A DNA stretch of 64,000 bases. It comes from Ciona intestinalis. Lineage: Eukaryota > Chordata > Ascidiacea > Phlebobranchia > Cionidae. Below the pieces are notes generated by a model. The model was not told the origin of the DNA. It made no database searches and was given only the letters and a program-made list of their open reading frames with translations. The position numbers were made by a program, and so were the translations under genes. Every line of letters starts with the position of its first letter. The stretch's first letter is position 1. Of this stretch, positions 15,732-28,164 are shown in pieces. The DNA is taken from contig NC_020174.2 in NCBI RefSeq assembly GCF_000224145.3, forward strand, positions 5,099,117 through 5,163,116, written 5' to 3'.

Positions 15732-18700
15732 CTAACTAAAGGATCTTCGACTAACATCCGCTAGCCCATGTAACTGAAGAGCCTCCGGGACCGCAAAGGA
15801 TTTCCTTCGACCCGATGAACTGGGGAGGTTTTCGTCGGTTGAGAGTCGTTGTGTAGGAGGGCTGGGTTGTTTTAAGTGGTGCCATCTTGCTATTGGTCGG
15901 TTGATATGTTGCGCCATCATTTCTGACCAATGGCGGCGTTCCTCGCTGTCCATGCAGTCTGAGAAAATAAAACGAGTTGATCAGAGCACAATAATAAACA
16001 AAACTCCGGTATATAAAGTGGTTGGTAGCTAGAAATGATTTTGCTAGTTTTTGAAACCGTACTTAAACAACTCAAAGCGCTATTTTATACGAATGTGTTT
16101 TTTTTCTCATTCCCATCTTCGCTCTGTTAATTAACTTGATCTTCGTTAATGTATTCAAAGAGATAAATTCCTATATGTATTATGTAATTAAACATAAGTT
16201 AAGGTTAGAGATTTACTTGGTCCTATTTCCACTTGTCCTAAGTCTTCGTTGTAACCGAGTTTAAAATCATGCACCACGTGACAAATTAGCTTCGTATCAG
16301 CCGCTTGTAGAGTGTCGAATGGAACACTAAACGTGAGAGCTTGGTTAAAAACGGGGTTACACGTTGAATGGATTGTGTCCGTTTTCTTTTTCTTTATTCG
16401 TTGCTTCCCTTTGTAAAGAGCGACCTTAACGTATGGATCTGTGCAAATAAATGAACTTCAACGAACCATTTATGGTAAATTGCTGGTAATTAGTGGACAG
16501 GATGAATAGTATAGATGTTACAACACCAAAAGAGAAAATAAATTGCTTTCGATTTTTTTCGTGGGAAACAAATCGAAACTAATTAACGAAACAGCTGACG
16601 TTAAAATCTCATTTATTTGGTCAATATAATTGCATCACAACCAACCAAGTATCTGGGGGTCGTGGCGAGTCTGTTTATGCTAGCCCAGTGTGCGGGTTCA
16701 AGACTCGATGCTGCTACTATTGTTGGCGTGCGTACGTACGGGAAACATACTTGACAGCAATATAGCTTCAAATCAAAGGTTTCTTATGGATTGTCTGAAT
16801 TGTCAGCCGTTATGCATTACAAACAAACTATTTCAGCCCAAAGTTATACGTGGTGATTTGTTGGAGAAACAGAGCACTAATTAGTTGTAGCATTCATTAA
16901 AATACCTGGTAATCCCTTTCTTGACTCGGGTTCTTTTAAATTTCTCGCTTTCTGGACAGCAACAGTGAGTTTCTCAGCACTGCGGAGATATGACAAGGCA
17001 AGCATTAAGTCTCCGAACGTTTCGCTGGTCTGCAAAAAGAAGAAATGAATGTAACCCATTTAACCTGGCTTGGCGGTGCACGGTGGTCGTTATAACAAGG
17101 TTGTTCTGCCACACATGTGTGCCTGCTTATAAGTTACAGCGTCAAGCCGCGAACCCGCAGAGACATGCATGCTAACCAATTTGCGCAGTTCAAAATAACC
17201 CTTGACAAATTCATTCCGGAACCATGCTCATCGGCGCATATTTGGTGAGAAAGTGCAACATTTTAATTATTGATTGTTTCATGCCTTTGATACTTCGTGG
17301 TCGTCGGGAAATTTCATTTTCCGCCAGAGGTCAATGTTGGGTGTCATCACAAAATCAATTTCTTTTAGGTTAAGTTCCATAACACCAGTGCATTCGTCTC
17401 TGGAAAACTGGTCGAAATCGTACGTTTTCACCTGAAGCACTTTATCCTGTGAAATACATTTGAATTACTTAGGATAAATGAATGAAATTTATTTTGTCCT
17501 CTCGGTCACGATAATTTTAGTGCTTCAAACCTGTATTCGGACAAACAAATTGCTAAAAGCGTGCTGAAAACTATTAAAACCAATCAGATATTTTAGTATG
17601 TGATTCTCATTATACCAACATTTTAACCAACTTACTGGCAGATACAAAACATTAAATTACCTCCAAATTGTCGCTTGAAACACTAAAGACAAAGCTTTCT
17701 CCAAATTCCGGGTTCGATGTCTTTTTATGAACTTTGCTCCTCCGTGGATTGAACCCGGGCACCAGTGCAACGGTACAGTAAGGGTCGGAAGTTCCGCTGA
17801 AATCTTGAGTGGCAAGATTCCGGGCCTTTTAAAAAAAATTATTTTTATAAACTTAATATACAGTAGGGTGGGGGAAGATGGGACACCTTTAGCACGTGAT
17901 ATCCAAATATCCTGATCGTGTTTTATATACTTAGCATCGGTATATGGGAGTCGTAGGGATAAGGTTTCATAATTCTTTAAATTTTATATGCTTCCCACCA
18001 AATTGGACGAGAGAATAGAATGAAAAGGTATCCCATCTTCCCCCACCCTACTATCTATAGCAGAATAAAGTAACATTTCTTTCTCAAACCGAGAATCTTT
18101 ACACATAACAGAATTATATAACCGTTGCTCCGCGATTTTAAATGAGCGTTGTTAATTGTAAAAAAACGATTAGAAAATATGGATTTATATGTGCTAAGTG
18201 TACTTATCTTACACCGCAGTCTACTCTATTATGTTTTGCTTATGTATTTCAATTCCAATTAATAGTCGAAACTACCACCGTAGCATATACCTGGATAAGT
18301 TTAACGTTCAATACTTCTAGGTCGCCATTGTATGAAACATCAAAATGAATCATTGGCGTATCTGCCTCTGCTTCTGTCGAGTCCACACTTGGTGTGTTTA
18401 TCATTTGTAACTGAAACAAGGTATAACATTAATTAAGTGAAGGAATATATGACTGGAATTTGGCTTTTTCCTCGTGTGGCCGGAAACGACTGTCGTTATA
18501 ACACGGATGTTCTGTTTCATACACCTCGTATACCTGCTTACGAGTTACCATGTATGCCACTTCGTGGGTCAATTACAACAGTATGCTAAAAAAATTCATC
18601 TTCATGAAACTTCTCTAAGGCGTCCCACAACTGGGAATCGCTATTGATTTTAATCTTCTTCCTTAACTCGGGGGATGTAAGCTCCGCCAAAGAAACGTCG

Positions 18701-21700
18701 GCGTGTGCGGTTGTTAAGTCCTATCGATACGTTCATCCGAATTATTGCGGCTGAAATTCGTTCGTCCGCGTTTGGCTTTAACGTTGGACAAGGTTATTGT
18801 TTTTGGATTGGTTTGATCGGATTATAGCATGTTATGGACGTGTTTGTACCCAAAAGACTCAATCAATGGTCCGGCGGTGGACCTGATAGGCTTCGGATAA
18901 CATCACGTACCAAAACACTGTAGGCTTAAGCAATCAATGAAATTGTCCATTCTTTATCTCTAATCAGGTAAATTGCTTTTTATGAGAATAAGGATTAGAA
19001 AAAAAACTCGATTCGGAATTAAATTTCAACAAAATTGTCATCTTTGCACTCAGAGATATTACCCATCCGCTGAAAGGCTTACCTTGTATAGCTTGGGGTC
19101 AATTTGCCGCAAATCAATCGGGATCTGCATTGAGCTTCGCCGACGATTCAAGTTCTGACCTCCCGGTGCCACGTTTAAACTGCCTGTATGTAAGTTGGAT
19201 GTTATATCCCATGTTATATGGACATAAAATAACTTACATATATAAGTGGTAACTCGCAAGCCTGATGTTCGAGGATTGGAAAACCGAACGATATATTTTG
19301 TTGTTTTTTCAGAAAAATAAACAAATGCGTTCAAAACAGCGAACACAAATCAATGTTAGGAATTGAAAATTGGAAAAGAATTACCGAAAGATTGATTCAT
19401 TGGCGCAAAAACGAAAAAACGTTCGATAGTAGATTACGTAAGCACTGGCTTACCTTCTGTCTGTCTGGAGCGCCTATAAAATTTATTTTGCGGGGGACGC
19501 GGTTTACGGGCAACGGTGTATGATCAATATAACGGCATACATGAATATCCTATAAAACGGTTTTCGGTCTATACGTAAAAATCGATACGGCGACGAGCAG
19601 CAAAATATTTGTTTTAGTGAAGAAGAGAATGTTTGTCTGGCAACTAAATCGATATCTGAATAGTTTTCTTCAGCGTCGAAGCGACATCAAAATAATTTAT
19701 GGTTTAAAAACAATTGTAATAAATACATGATGTTTTCAAACATCGGATGGGTTTACGTCGCCCATATGTACAGCTAGCTGTCGCGAAACATATCGACGCG
19801 CCATGTTGCGTATGAAGGCGATAAATTGACGACCGACACCAGTGGAGACATAATGTTGTTATAAGACCGACGAATGAGAAAATCAATGGGTCAGGGCCTG
19901 CCATGACGTGAATACCCGCGGATCAATATTAAATGCAAATATACCTTCGTTTGTAAGTTTTAATACACGCGGTGAGACTTACGAGAAACAAAGCGAAAAA
20001 TACAACAACTATACATTGTATGCAATACATGAGCATAACTCCTCAAAATAACGAAGCAGATCAATACAGGTATAGAACAACTAAATATATCCACAAGAGA
20101 CTAAATTAAAGCTTACCTGTGGAGCTAACACTTTCTCTTGCTTGTGTTCCCATATCACCACTGTTACGGCAAGAATCTTGAAACTGGAAAACATTTAATA
20201 ATATTCTCACAAAACTGTATATTGCAAAGTTGTAAACTGTTTAATATGCTGATTATTACGGCCTTTCCATTTAAACATATGCAATACAGCGCATATCAAC
20301 GTGTAAGTATGTTACATACACTGATACATACATACAACATACAATCGCATATATTCGCCTTCAATAAAATTGAAAGTCTGTGTTCAAAATAATAGCGGTG
20401 GCTTTTCCCGTAAAACATAGTAGATTGGGGAGAGATGGGACACGTTTTGGTTCTATTTTCTCGACCCATTTGGTAGTTAACAAAAATCCTTTAAAAATTA
20501 TTAAAAATGAATATAAACTACCCTTCCATCGTATGACGACCTCCTGGAACCCGGAGTTTCTGCTCCGAAAGCGAACATCGGTTTTTCTTCGGCAACTGGC
20601 TGCAAGGATCGGGGAGATGGGATGCTTTGATATCCTTGCCTCTCGTTTATCTTAAGATCAGGAAGGGATAGAGGGGTCCTGTGAAATCTTGGGCTGGATA
20701 AACTTAGCGCACGAGAATCAAAGCTACGAGATCCCGGGACTGGATGCAGTGGGTCTGATGATGTTTTAACTTCTTGAGCGGATCCGTGGATTGGTATTAT
20801 CGTTGCGGCGTTAGCATTGAGTTCTGATGGTGAACTGAACTGCTGGTGACTTAACACAGGGGTCTGACTTCTACTGCCTGTCTGTGACGTTGCACCGTCT
20901 ACCTCGCAAATTTCGGTTTGCTGATGCGATAACTCGTCTTGTAGTAAAAGATGCGACTGCCTTGCAAGCTGTGCTGATGGGGGAGACGATGAAAGCGGAC
21001 TCTTCCGAGAAGTTACTTGGCCAACTGGAGCAGACTCTGTATAACTTGGTTGAGATATAACCGGCGATAAAACCGCTGTCTTGCCGTTCCTGTCACCTGG
21101 AAATAATATAATTGTTCAACATCCGACGCTGCTAAAAGACATCGAACGCCTTTTTCTGTTTTTTAAATGAAACCCAATTCGACAAAAAACGAGTATAGGC
21201 GGCGATATGAAATGGAACAGTGGCGGCGGTGCTGGCTAGAAGCGATAAATAATCCGATCCGTTGGGAGGATATCTTCGAACGTATATGACCTATAGAGAA
21301 ACTGGTTCGCGTGTCCAATCGATCACATCCAATTTACCCGTATCACACACCTATAACATCCAAGGTCTAGTGTTGATTTTAGGTACACCGCAAAGCAATA
21401 TCCTATACCTCCTACAAGATATTATAATACACACAATGAATCTGCAATCAAACTTGCAGACCTCTACAGGGAAACAATCTGGTTTAGCTTATATAGCTAA
21501 TTAAGTCGCCTAATTAATAGAATTATATTTTCCGATTAATTTTAATATGTTTATCTAATGATTGAGTTTTATAAGACGAGACGCATGGTATGAGGTCAAT
21601 AAAAATTGATTGGTGTCTATTATAAGCAGATGGGACGAGGAGGTCTTCCTACAAAAGCCAGCCGTGTGGCGGGGTAAGATGGAACACGTTCTCGTTCTCT

Positions 21701-22794
21701 TTTCTCCCCCCATTTAGTAGTAAACAAATAGTATTGAAAGAACTATATAACCACAACCCTCCAAAAGAGCCTTGTTATTTGTTAAAACACGATCGGGGAA
21801 TATGGGTTTTAGTTACTAACGGTGTCCCATTTTACTCCATGGTACAAAACATGGCGTTTTACGTAATAGTTGCAACTGTGGGTTTGACAGTTAGAATAAT
21901 CTGTCAGAAAGTCCTAATTCAAATCCTGTAAATACGACAGGAAATCAGGATGGTCGATGGTGTGGTTAATTAAATATTAATGTTTAGAATGCATAATGTA
22001 TAGTCTTATACCTGAACCGTTGTTCCGAATACCGAGTTGGCCATCTGCGAAACTCGAACGATGTTTTTTTCCCAGCTTTATCCGGAATCTATAAATAGAT
22101 ACATTCGGCGTTAAATAACGCGATGATTATTTCAGGGGCTGTGCATTAAGTGCAATTAACGAGCTTCGTTTGCGAGAGAGAAAAATCAATGGCAAGGCTT
22201 TGTTGGTTATAAGTTTTCTCATTATTACTGATAAAAATATTTAAATGGCAGAAAGGAATTTCGGGTTATCAACCATGCCAAACTTCTTGGTTGAACGCCT
22301 CGTACACTTGACTGCTGGGGTTGTTGTTCATTCAGTTCTGAAGATAATGCTTAAATATAGCCTATATAGGCACTGGGGATTTTCATGAATTAGATTTCAG
22401 GTCACGAATTTGATTGTGTGCGATTTACTGTGGTCTAAATATTTATTATATGCCAACGATTAAAATTGAATGAATGCCTTTCATTTCCCTTCGGTGGAGA
22501 TATAACGTAAATTGGATAAGTTTACAAATCGAAAAGACGGGAATTATTGGTATAACCTCAGTCGTTATAACTTGTTAAAACTCCATGAAAAGAGATATAG
22601 TTAAATAGAAAGTCATAAAGTTCTGCCACGCACCTGTTCTTTTGCTCGGGTGCTAACAGGGTATCTCCTCTGTCCTTTCGAAAACACAACTTTCGTTCTC
22701 GGTAACAACAACATATTGCTAACACAACGACAAAGAATGATGTTACTGGTAGAACTATGTATAACACGAGTTGTTCTGTCGTTGGTTCAGCCAT
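15732..22794 (-). CDS. Synaptotagmin-family membrane protein with tandem C2 domains
   Basis: Predicted Ca2+/phospholipid-binding trafficking protein. Eleven exons: 22794-22634, 22088-22012, 21096-20522, 20183-20117, 19183-19083, 18410-18291, 17825-17661, 17446-17294, 17029-16906, 16438-16217 and 15958-15732, with consistent phases, giving 663 residues. The N-terminus is short, with one membrane segment (VLYIVLPVTSFFVVVLAICC) followed by a basic stretch. A serine/proline-rich linker of roughly 290 residues follows, mostly in the 575-bp exon. C2A (about 345-455) keeps acidic loop residues (QDFSGTSDPY; YDFDQFSRDE). C2B (about 480-625) has KGLPDPYVKV and polybasic RIKKKK and ends RHWSEMMAQHINRPIARWHHL. 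Its third loop reads HDFKLGYNED, lacking most calcium ligands. C2B resembles SYT12, but C2A does not, so the subtype is open. MITEs sit in introns 2, 3 and 6. Confidence 0.85.
16655..16740 (+). repeat. tRNA-derived SINE head
   Basis: Starts GGTCGTGGCGAGTCTG and contains a B-box-like GGTTCAAGACT followed by ATGCTGCTACTATTG. It lies in the intron between the C2B exons of the synaptotagmin-family gene. Confidence 0.55.
17065..17185 (-). repeat. SINE piece, reversed
   Basis: Contains TGGTCGTTATAACAAGGTTG, a TGCTTATAAGTTAC block and ATGCATGCTAACCAA, the reverse-orientation landmarks of the SINE family. Confidence 0.5.
17861..18052 (-). repeat. MITE family A, good copy in synaptotagmin intron 6
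   Basis: Both termini are intact (AGTAGGGTGGGGGAAGATG and CATCTTCCCCCACCCTACT). Interior order is reversed relative to the copy at 14960. It begins only 36 bp upstream of the C2A exon acceptor on the transcribed strand. Confidence 0.85.
18475..18570 (-). repeat. SINE tail-type repeat, reversed
   Basis: Contains TCGTGTGGCCGGAAACGAC, TCGTTATAACACGG, CTGCTTACGAGTTACCATG and ACTTCGTGGGTC, all shared with other copies. Confidence 0.5.
18586..18720 (-). other. Candidate alternative 3'-terminal exon inside the synaptotagmin gene
   Basis: On the transcribed strand an AG acceptor at 18722-18721 is followed by 44 open codons and a TAG. The peptide begins DLTTAHADVSLAELTSPELR and ends LWDALEKFHEDEFF. 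It reads like real protein (amphipathic, acidic and basic mix) rather than intron. Its phase (0) fits the preceding exon ending DPKLYK, so splicing would yield a membrane-anchored linker with no C2 domain. It could also be the end of an unseen nested gene or a chance frame. Confidence 0.35.
20423..20520 (+). repeat. MITE family A, left half only
   Basis: GATTGGGGAGAGATGGGACAC, then TTCTATTTTCTCGACCCATT and a diverged interior. The right half is missing. It ends directly against the donor site of synaptotagmin exon 3. Confidence 0.6.
21660..21843 (+). repeat. MITE family A, diverged copy
   Basis: Left end GTGTGGCGGGGTAAGATGG, right end GGTGTCCCATTTTACTCC, with family interior TAGTAGTAAACAAATAGTAT. 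Confidence 0.65.
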
Positions 22795-23455
22795 CTTTGA
22801 CTGTTCATTTCATTTCTTACTTTAGTCATATACGTGACAGTCCAATTAAAATTACCTAACGCCTGCAACCAACGTCGATCAATAAATAAATCAATAGAAA
22901 ACCTTATCTATGCCAAATGAACAATACAGTAATCACTCTTAAAACCATGTTGCCCTGACAGTTCTAACTGCTGCAAATAAATTAGTTGGTTTTTAACAGA
23001 TAAAACCTGATTTTGAAAGCAGCATTGCTGGCCCTGTTGGCGGTAACCCCAACAGCTGCGTTAGACAAGAATTGGAATTTGCAATGACGGTTCTTCACGC
23101 CAGAATCCAGCCTAATGAGTGATCCGATAAAAAATTTATGCGATACCGCTCCCCAAAAGGGCAACTGGGCGATTCATTTTAGTTCGCTACGAATATTGGT
23201 GTGCTCGATTCTATCAGCGTAACCGGATCGGGCGCTAGGTATAGGACAGCGAGCTGCGCCAAACCTCAATGTCTCGCTAAGTTCGCAAAACTAATGTAAG
23301 TTACGCAACTTTGAATTATTCATTAGAGATGTCTTTAGATCCAAGTTTCCGTTGTTTGATCCTCGTTTACAACTGCCAGCACTCTGCACTCCCATCTAAT
23401 CCTATTATACATACAAGAAGTACTTATTTTAAAACGAAGCAAGTCAATAGGTATA

Positions 23456-23641
23456 TAGTAGGGTGGGAGAAGATGGGACACCTTTCCATTCTATTTTCAC
23501 ATCACATTTCGTAGTAAGCAAAGAACATTCAAAGAAATATAAAACCGTAATCCCACGACTCTCATGGACCGTTGTGAATTGTTTAAAACATGGTATTTTG
23601 ATATTATGTGATAAAAGTGTCCCGTTTTTCCCACACTAATA
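23456..23641 (+). repeat. MITE family A copy
   Basis: TAGTAGGGTGGGAGAAGATG at left, GTGTCCCGTTTTTCCCACAC at right, family interior in the same orientation as the copy at 14960. Confidence 0.8.
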
Positions 23642-24020
23642 TATTACACCTATCTATATACAGCTATTCTTCGCAGTTTTTTTAACCAGTCGTCAAGTAT
23701 ACCTAAATAAACACACAGACAAGTCTAGATAACCACAATAATCTAATAATAATCTAGATAACCACAGACAAAACGAAAAAACAACGTCGATAAATGCGCA
23801 GTTGTTCTTATATGGGAAGGGCTGGCTTGTGTTTAACCACTACGGGTGTGTCCTGCTGTATATTTTTCCGTTGGTTTGGATGTTTCTCACTAATTCTATA
23901 CCGCCGAAATATGAACTAGCTAACCTATATAATATTTAAGAACCAGATTACGTGTAATTGCTTTGTGACACACATGCTATTGTAGACGATGTAGTTTCAT
24001 AGTCTAATATAGCTTATTAG

Positions 24021-24045
24021 TTATATATATATATATATATATATT
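24021..24045. repeat. TA dinucleotide microsatellite
   Basis: Uninterrupted alternating TA run of about 24 bases. Confidence 0.9.
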
Positions 24046-24195
24046 AATGAAGGTATAGGCAATGTTCCAAACCTTATCAAGCAATTATTATTCAGCATTA
24101 CGACAAGGAAGATCATATTTAATTAAAATCGACGAACCGAATTAACAGCGAGTCAGACAGTTGGCATAGATACAGAATAAGGTTGTATATATATA

Positions 24196-24350
24196 AGAGG
24201 GTGGGGAATATGGGACACCGTTTCATTATATTTCTCGACCTATTTCGTAGTAAACAGATAACAATCATTATGGGAATGTACCTTAACAACTCCTATAGAC
24301 CGCTGCTAATTGTTTAAAACACCCACTTTACCCCACACTACTATATATAT
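24196..24350 (+). repeat. MITE family A, shortened copy
   Basis: AGAGGGTGGGGAATATGGGA at left and CCCACTTTACCCCACACTAC at right, with internal shortening. Confidence 0.65.
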
Positions 24351-25929
24351 ATTATTTATTTACCAAACCGTGGCTGTTAAACCTAAAGCGGATACACATC
24401 GACCAATGTTTTGACAACCCTGTCCGATTTTCCTGACCCTTTCACGAACACACACACATTATATCACATACGGTAACTGACAGGCAGTTAAACTTTAGCT
24501 AATTCAAACTAGTGTGTATTCTACCTATAATCTATATGCGCTCAATTCTGACGTTTTTATAAAGTTTTACTGCGGCAAACCTAACCTTTAGAAGCTTCTT
24601 TCTTTTGTTGCGGAGAAACTAAATATTGAACTGCACAACGCATATCTATTTTAACTAGCTATAGCTATACTTTAGTCTTATATGTGTAGTGCCGTGTCGC
24701 TTTTGTTTGCCAAGGAGGCGTTATAAAACGAAGTAAGTTTGCCCAGCCTGATTTACTTACTCGATTTTAAAAGCGTATTTATTATATCACGGCGCGTTGC
24801 GGTAACCGAAGGATTCTCAGTCATGATTGCATTTACTTGCGAGTGCAAATACAAGAGCGTTTGCTTTGAACAAGAATCTTTTATACGCATGTATATAATA
24901 GAAATAGGCAAGGCAATTATGTAGAACACCTAAAACAACCATTTCTCCTATTTTTATGTTTTTTTATGAATGATATTGTAACCGACAAGCGGTCACATCC
25001 GACCAAAGACTCAATCAGAATAACAACTAGCAAATGTATTTACACCACGCACAATTGAAACTTGTAGCCGTGCAACGACTAACCCCAAAAAATCAATTGA
25101 CGCTTTAGTTATACAGCCTAAATAAAGTTTCGTTAGCAAACCAGTTCGTTTTTTATGTTGAAACCAAACGGATTAAAACCTTGTGCGCTGCTTTTCCGAC
25201 CTACATTGTATTGTTATCTATTACCACAAGTAAACTTTCACTTTTATCGGGCATTTTAATAAAGTGTCGGTTCATGAAGTTAAAAAAAAACTTTTTTACG
25301 AGGTCATATTAAACGTCATTATTAAATTGAGTCAAAGGCTGGGATGGCAGTTTTATTAGGAATACCACATCCCAATATAGATATAGGTTAGCAATTGAAG
25401 AATTTTATAATTCTTCTCCAAATATAATTACGTCTAACTTTAAAAAAGACGTACGGAATGTTACAACTTGGTTGCGAAATTACTTTCGTTTCTTTACGAT
25501 ACGGTTCTATGAATAAAACGTTACTAAATCTGATTTAGTATTTTATAAGTCTCCAATGAAAAAATAAAAACCCTCGTTAGTCTGTTTCTATACCTAGATA
25601 AGAGACTTGGGTAATATTCGTCTTGCTTATAAGTAATTCGTTTGAACTGGTCGGTTTCTGCTTAGCGGTGAGATTTGCCCTGAATCTGATAATACGGCTG
25701 TGTTCATGGCCCATCAACAAACATTTGTACAATCGACGTTCAGAATGTTTGTTTTCGTGAAACGATTTTCGACTCTGTGTAGTATCTTTGGCCGATCTGA
25801 TTTAAAAAGTTCGGAAAATAAAGGGGCGTCTTGAGCCCTTTAAAAATAAGCTGCACAAATGCGTCTCAGAAAGTGTAGTTGGGCATAGACATGCTGCCAA
25901 AACATAGGTTTCTATAGCTTATAGCACTA

Positions 25930-26107
25930 TAAGGTAAAATGGATACCATCAGCATGTAATATCTCATATTTCCTTGTTTGTGTTATAACAATTAACAACG
26001 CTATTTTAGAGTTTTAAGGATATACGGTGGTAGTTCTGTAAATATTTCCATCAGTTTACAACGAAATGAGACGATAAACATGTGTCATCTTACCCCAACC
26101 TACAGTA
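25930..26107 (-). repeat. MITE family A, old copy
   Basis: Left AAGGTAAAATGGATACC, right CATCTTACCCCAACCTACAG. The interior keeps ATTAACAACG and a fragmented remainder, so it is among the most diverged copies. Confidence 0.5.
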
Positions 26108-26932
26108 ATATGATGAGTCAAAAAGTAGGAATAACCTTACGATGTTACGACACCACTGTAAAGTGCGAATCAAACGTAGCGAGTTCTCACTAACACCCAA
26201 ACGTTATCTTTTACTGTTGCACATTGCGGTTATTTTTCTTTACTGTTCTAACCTGCTTACAGATTGAATCTCTAAAATAATGAGCATACAAAAAGCAAAG
26301 ATAGAGTATGCACTGCTATCAAAACGATATAATGTAAACAAGTCTATAACCTATATATAACAACTCGGCGCATAGCTTGGTTAGTATCCGGGTATATGCG
26401 TGTATTAAAACTGGATTCAAAAATAATCGATGCTACAGCAGCAATAGTGACGTCACATGAGACGACAATTAATCTTGACCAAGAGATATTATTTGCGGAA
26501 GAGAATTTATCAGATTTGAACCTTTCCACTCGTTGTGGATCCTGAAATAATCAAGGCGACCACATATAAAGCTCCATGCGGTCTGCATAGAGCGCAGTAG
26601 AGGATGGTAAGTGCTTCGATAATAGGAGTTAAATTTTGGGCGAAAGAGCGCACGAGAAACGGCGCGCAAAAGACAGGGTACTTGGTATATTTTAGTCACA
26701 ATGCTTATATCAGCTTTAAGGAAACTTTGGTAAGTGGATTTTACAATCACTTGACAACTGCATGCTAGAGACTGCACTTGAAAGCATCCACTTTAAATTT
26801 TGATTTGAATAGTCAAGAAAAGGCCCTCAAGAGCTCCTGGCAAAACACAATAGACGTAAATTAAAAAGTGCTGTTTGCACCGAGCAGTAAGAGTATAAAG
26901 ATATATCGAATATAGTTGTAACAGACCATCTT

Positions 26933-27935
26933 CTAAAGCCGCTTTCTGTCCGATAAAACTCGGATAATACACCCCATGCCTCCTTTGGCAGCAACCTGGG
27001 AATAAAACAAAATTGTTTCTGATAATGGTACATATGTAACAACACTTGAAAAAAACTCCTACAAATATTAAAGAATTTAAGTTACTGCATGTGGATTGTG
27101 GAAAATCTTACACATATTCTCAGCCAATAGCCCTCTACCACCACTAGTGTTTAATTTACCCATGGTTTAGCAACCACCAAGCGGTGCCCAAGCACCTGGT
27201 TTATGGTTGTAGCAAAAGTTATTGAGTTGCATAGAAACATACAGTAGAAACTTACCTTTTCATGCCAAGATAGAAGATACCCACATTGCTGGCCATCCAG
27301 GCCGAGAGAAAATCCTTTGTAAATATATTTCATGATCGTGTCCACTTCTTCAACACTTAATGATTGCAATGCACCAGAAATTTCGCTCGCTTTTATCGTG
27401 GAAATAACACGAACAAACAGAAGAGTTGCTTTTTCCTACAACAATGTATGGAATGGTTACCTTAAAATAGATTAAAGTCTCCTAAACTATTTGTGGCCGT
27501 GATGTTTTTTTTTTTTTTTTTGTTAATTTAGTCGTGGTACATATATATATGGTATAGAGATCCTCATGGTTTTCCAAAACAGAAGCACTTATGTACAGAA
27601 CTCTTTATTTTTTAAAGAGCCTAATTACATATTTTGATAACCCCTGAATACACATGTGGATAAACTGCTCCGGAAAAACAGAAATATTTGCACAATACCT
27701 ACTGACTTGTGGGTTACCAACATACCTTAACACTTGCATCTTTGGTTCGCACTGGTGGATTCTGCAGACAAGCCTTCAATGCATCCACAGCCTTTCCTCC
27801 CATGAGAAGATTATTAACATTATTTGCGTCAGGACCTGTGTCTCCCTGGTCTGTCTGGTCATCCATAAACTTCTCCTCGTCATATTGATCAACATCAATC
27901 CTCCGGAAAGCATTCGAGCTCGTGTTTTTCGACAT
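26933..27935 (-). CDS. ARPC5: Arp2/3 complex subunit 5 (p16-Arc)
   Basis: Subunit of the Arp2/3 complex that nucleates branched actin. Three exons: 27935-27726, 27434-27256 and 26995-26933, giving about 150 residues (human 151). It opens MSKNTSSNAFRRIDVDQYDE, matching the family start, and contains NPPVRTKDASVK, DTIMKYIYKG and LLSWHEK. The last exon (VAAKGGMGCIIRVLSDRKRL) matches the family C-terminus. Anomaly: with the strong donor AAG|GTATGT and acceptor GTTGTAG|G, exon 2 is one base short of frame (around 27421-27424). A one-base sequence error in ACTCTCTG would restore an alignment of equal length to human. A weaker alternative splice (donor TTG|GTAACC, acceptor AAAAAG|C) keeps frame without any error. 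It sits 229 bp downstream of SGF29 on the same strand. Confidence 0.9.
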
Positions 27936-28164
27936 TTTCTTCCGGCAGAAAACACAGAGACAGAAATTGACTAGTAGCTCTTAAGCAAGTTTCAAAAGCA
28001 GACAAACGTCTGAAAATAAACAATGTAAATGTAACTTTGGCAAGTAGATGTCATTGAAAATAATAATAAGCATGAATATTAAACAGTTGGACTATTACAT
28101 AGATATTCTGTAGCAGCGTTATAAAAAACAAATATGAATACATAATAAACAAGTTATAAAGTTT

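Larger units (their letters stand above)
22795..26932. other. 4.1-kb spacer with repeats, no gene recognised
   Basis: Lies between the 5' end of the synaptotagmin-family gene and the 3' end of ARPC5. It holds three MITE copies and an alternating TA run. All long reading frames here (for example 26777-26469 on the minus strand) lack recognisable content and splice context. Regulatory sequence for the synaptotagmin gene is likely on its left side. Confidence 0.5.

Noticed and set aside
15732-22794. Naming the synaptotagmin gene SYT12
   Set aside because: Only C2B resembles SYT12; C2A keeps calcium ligands and the long linker differs, so no symbol was given.
26469-26777. 102-codon minus-strand frame downstream of ARPC5
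   Set aside because: No family resemblance, no splice partner; ARPC5 already ends at 26933 with a conserved C-terminus.
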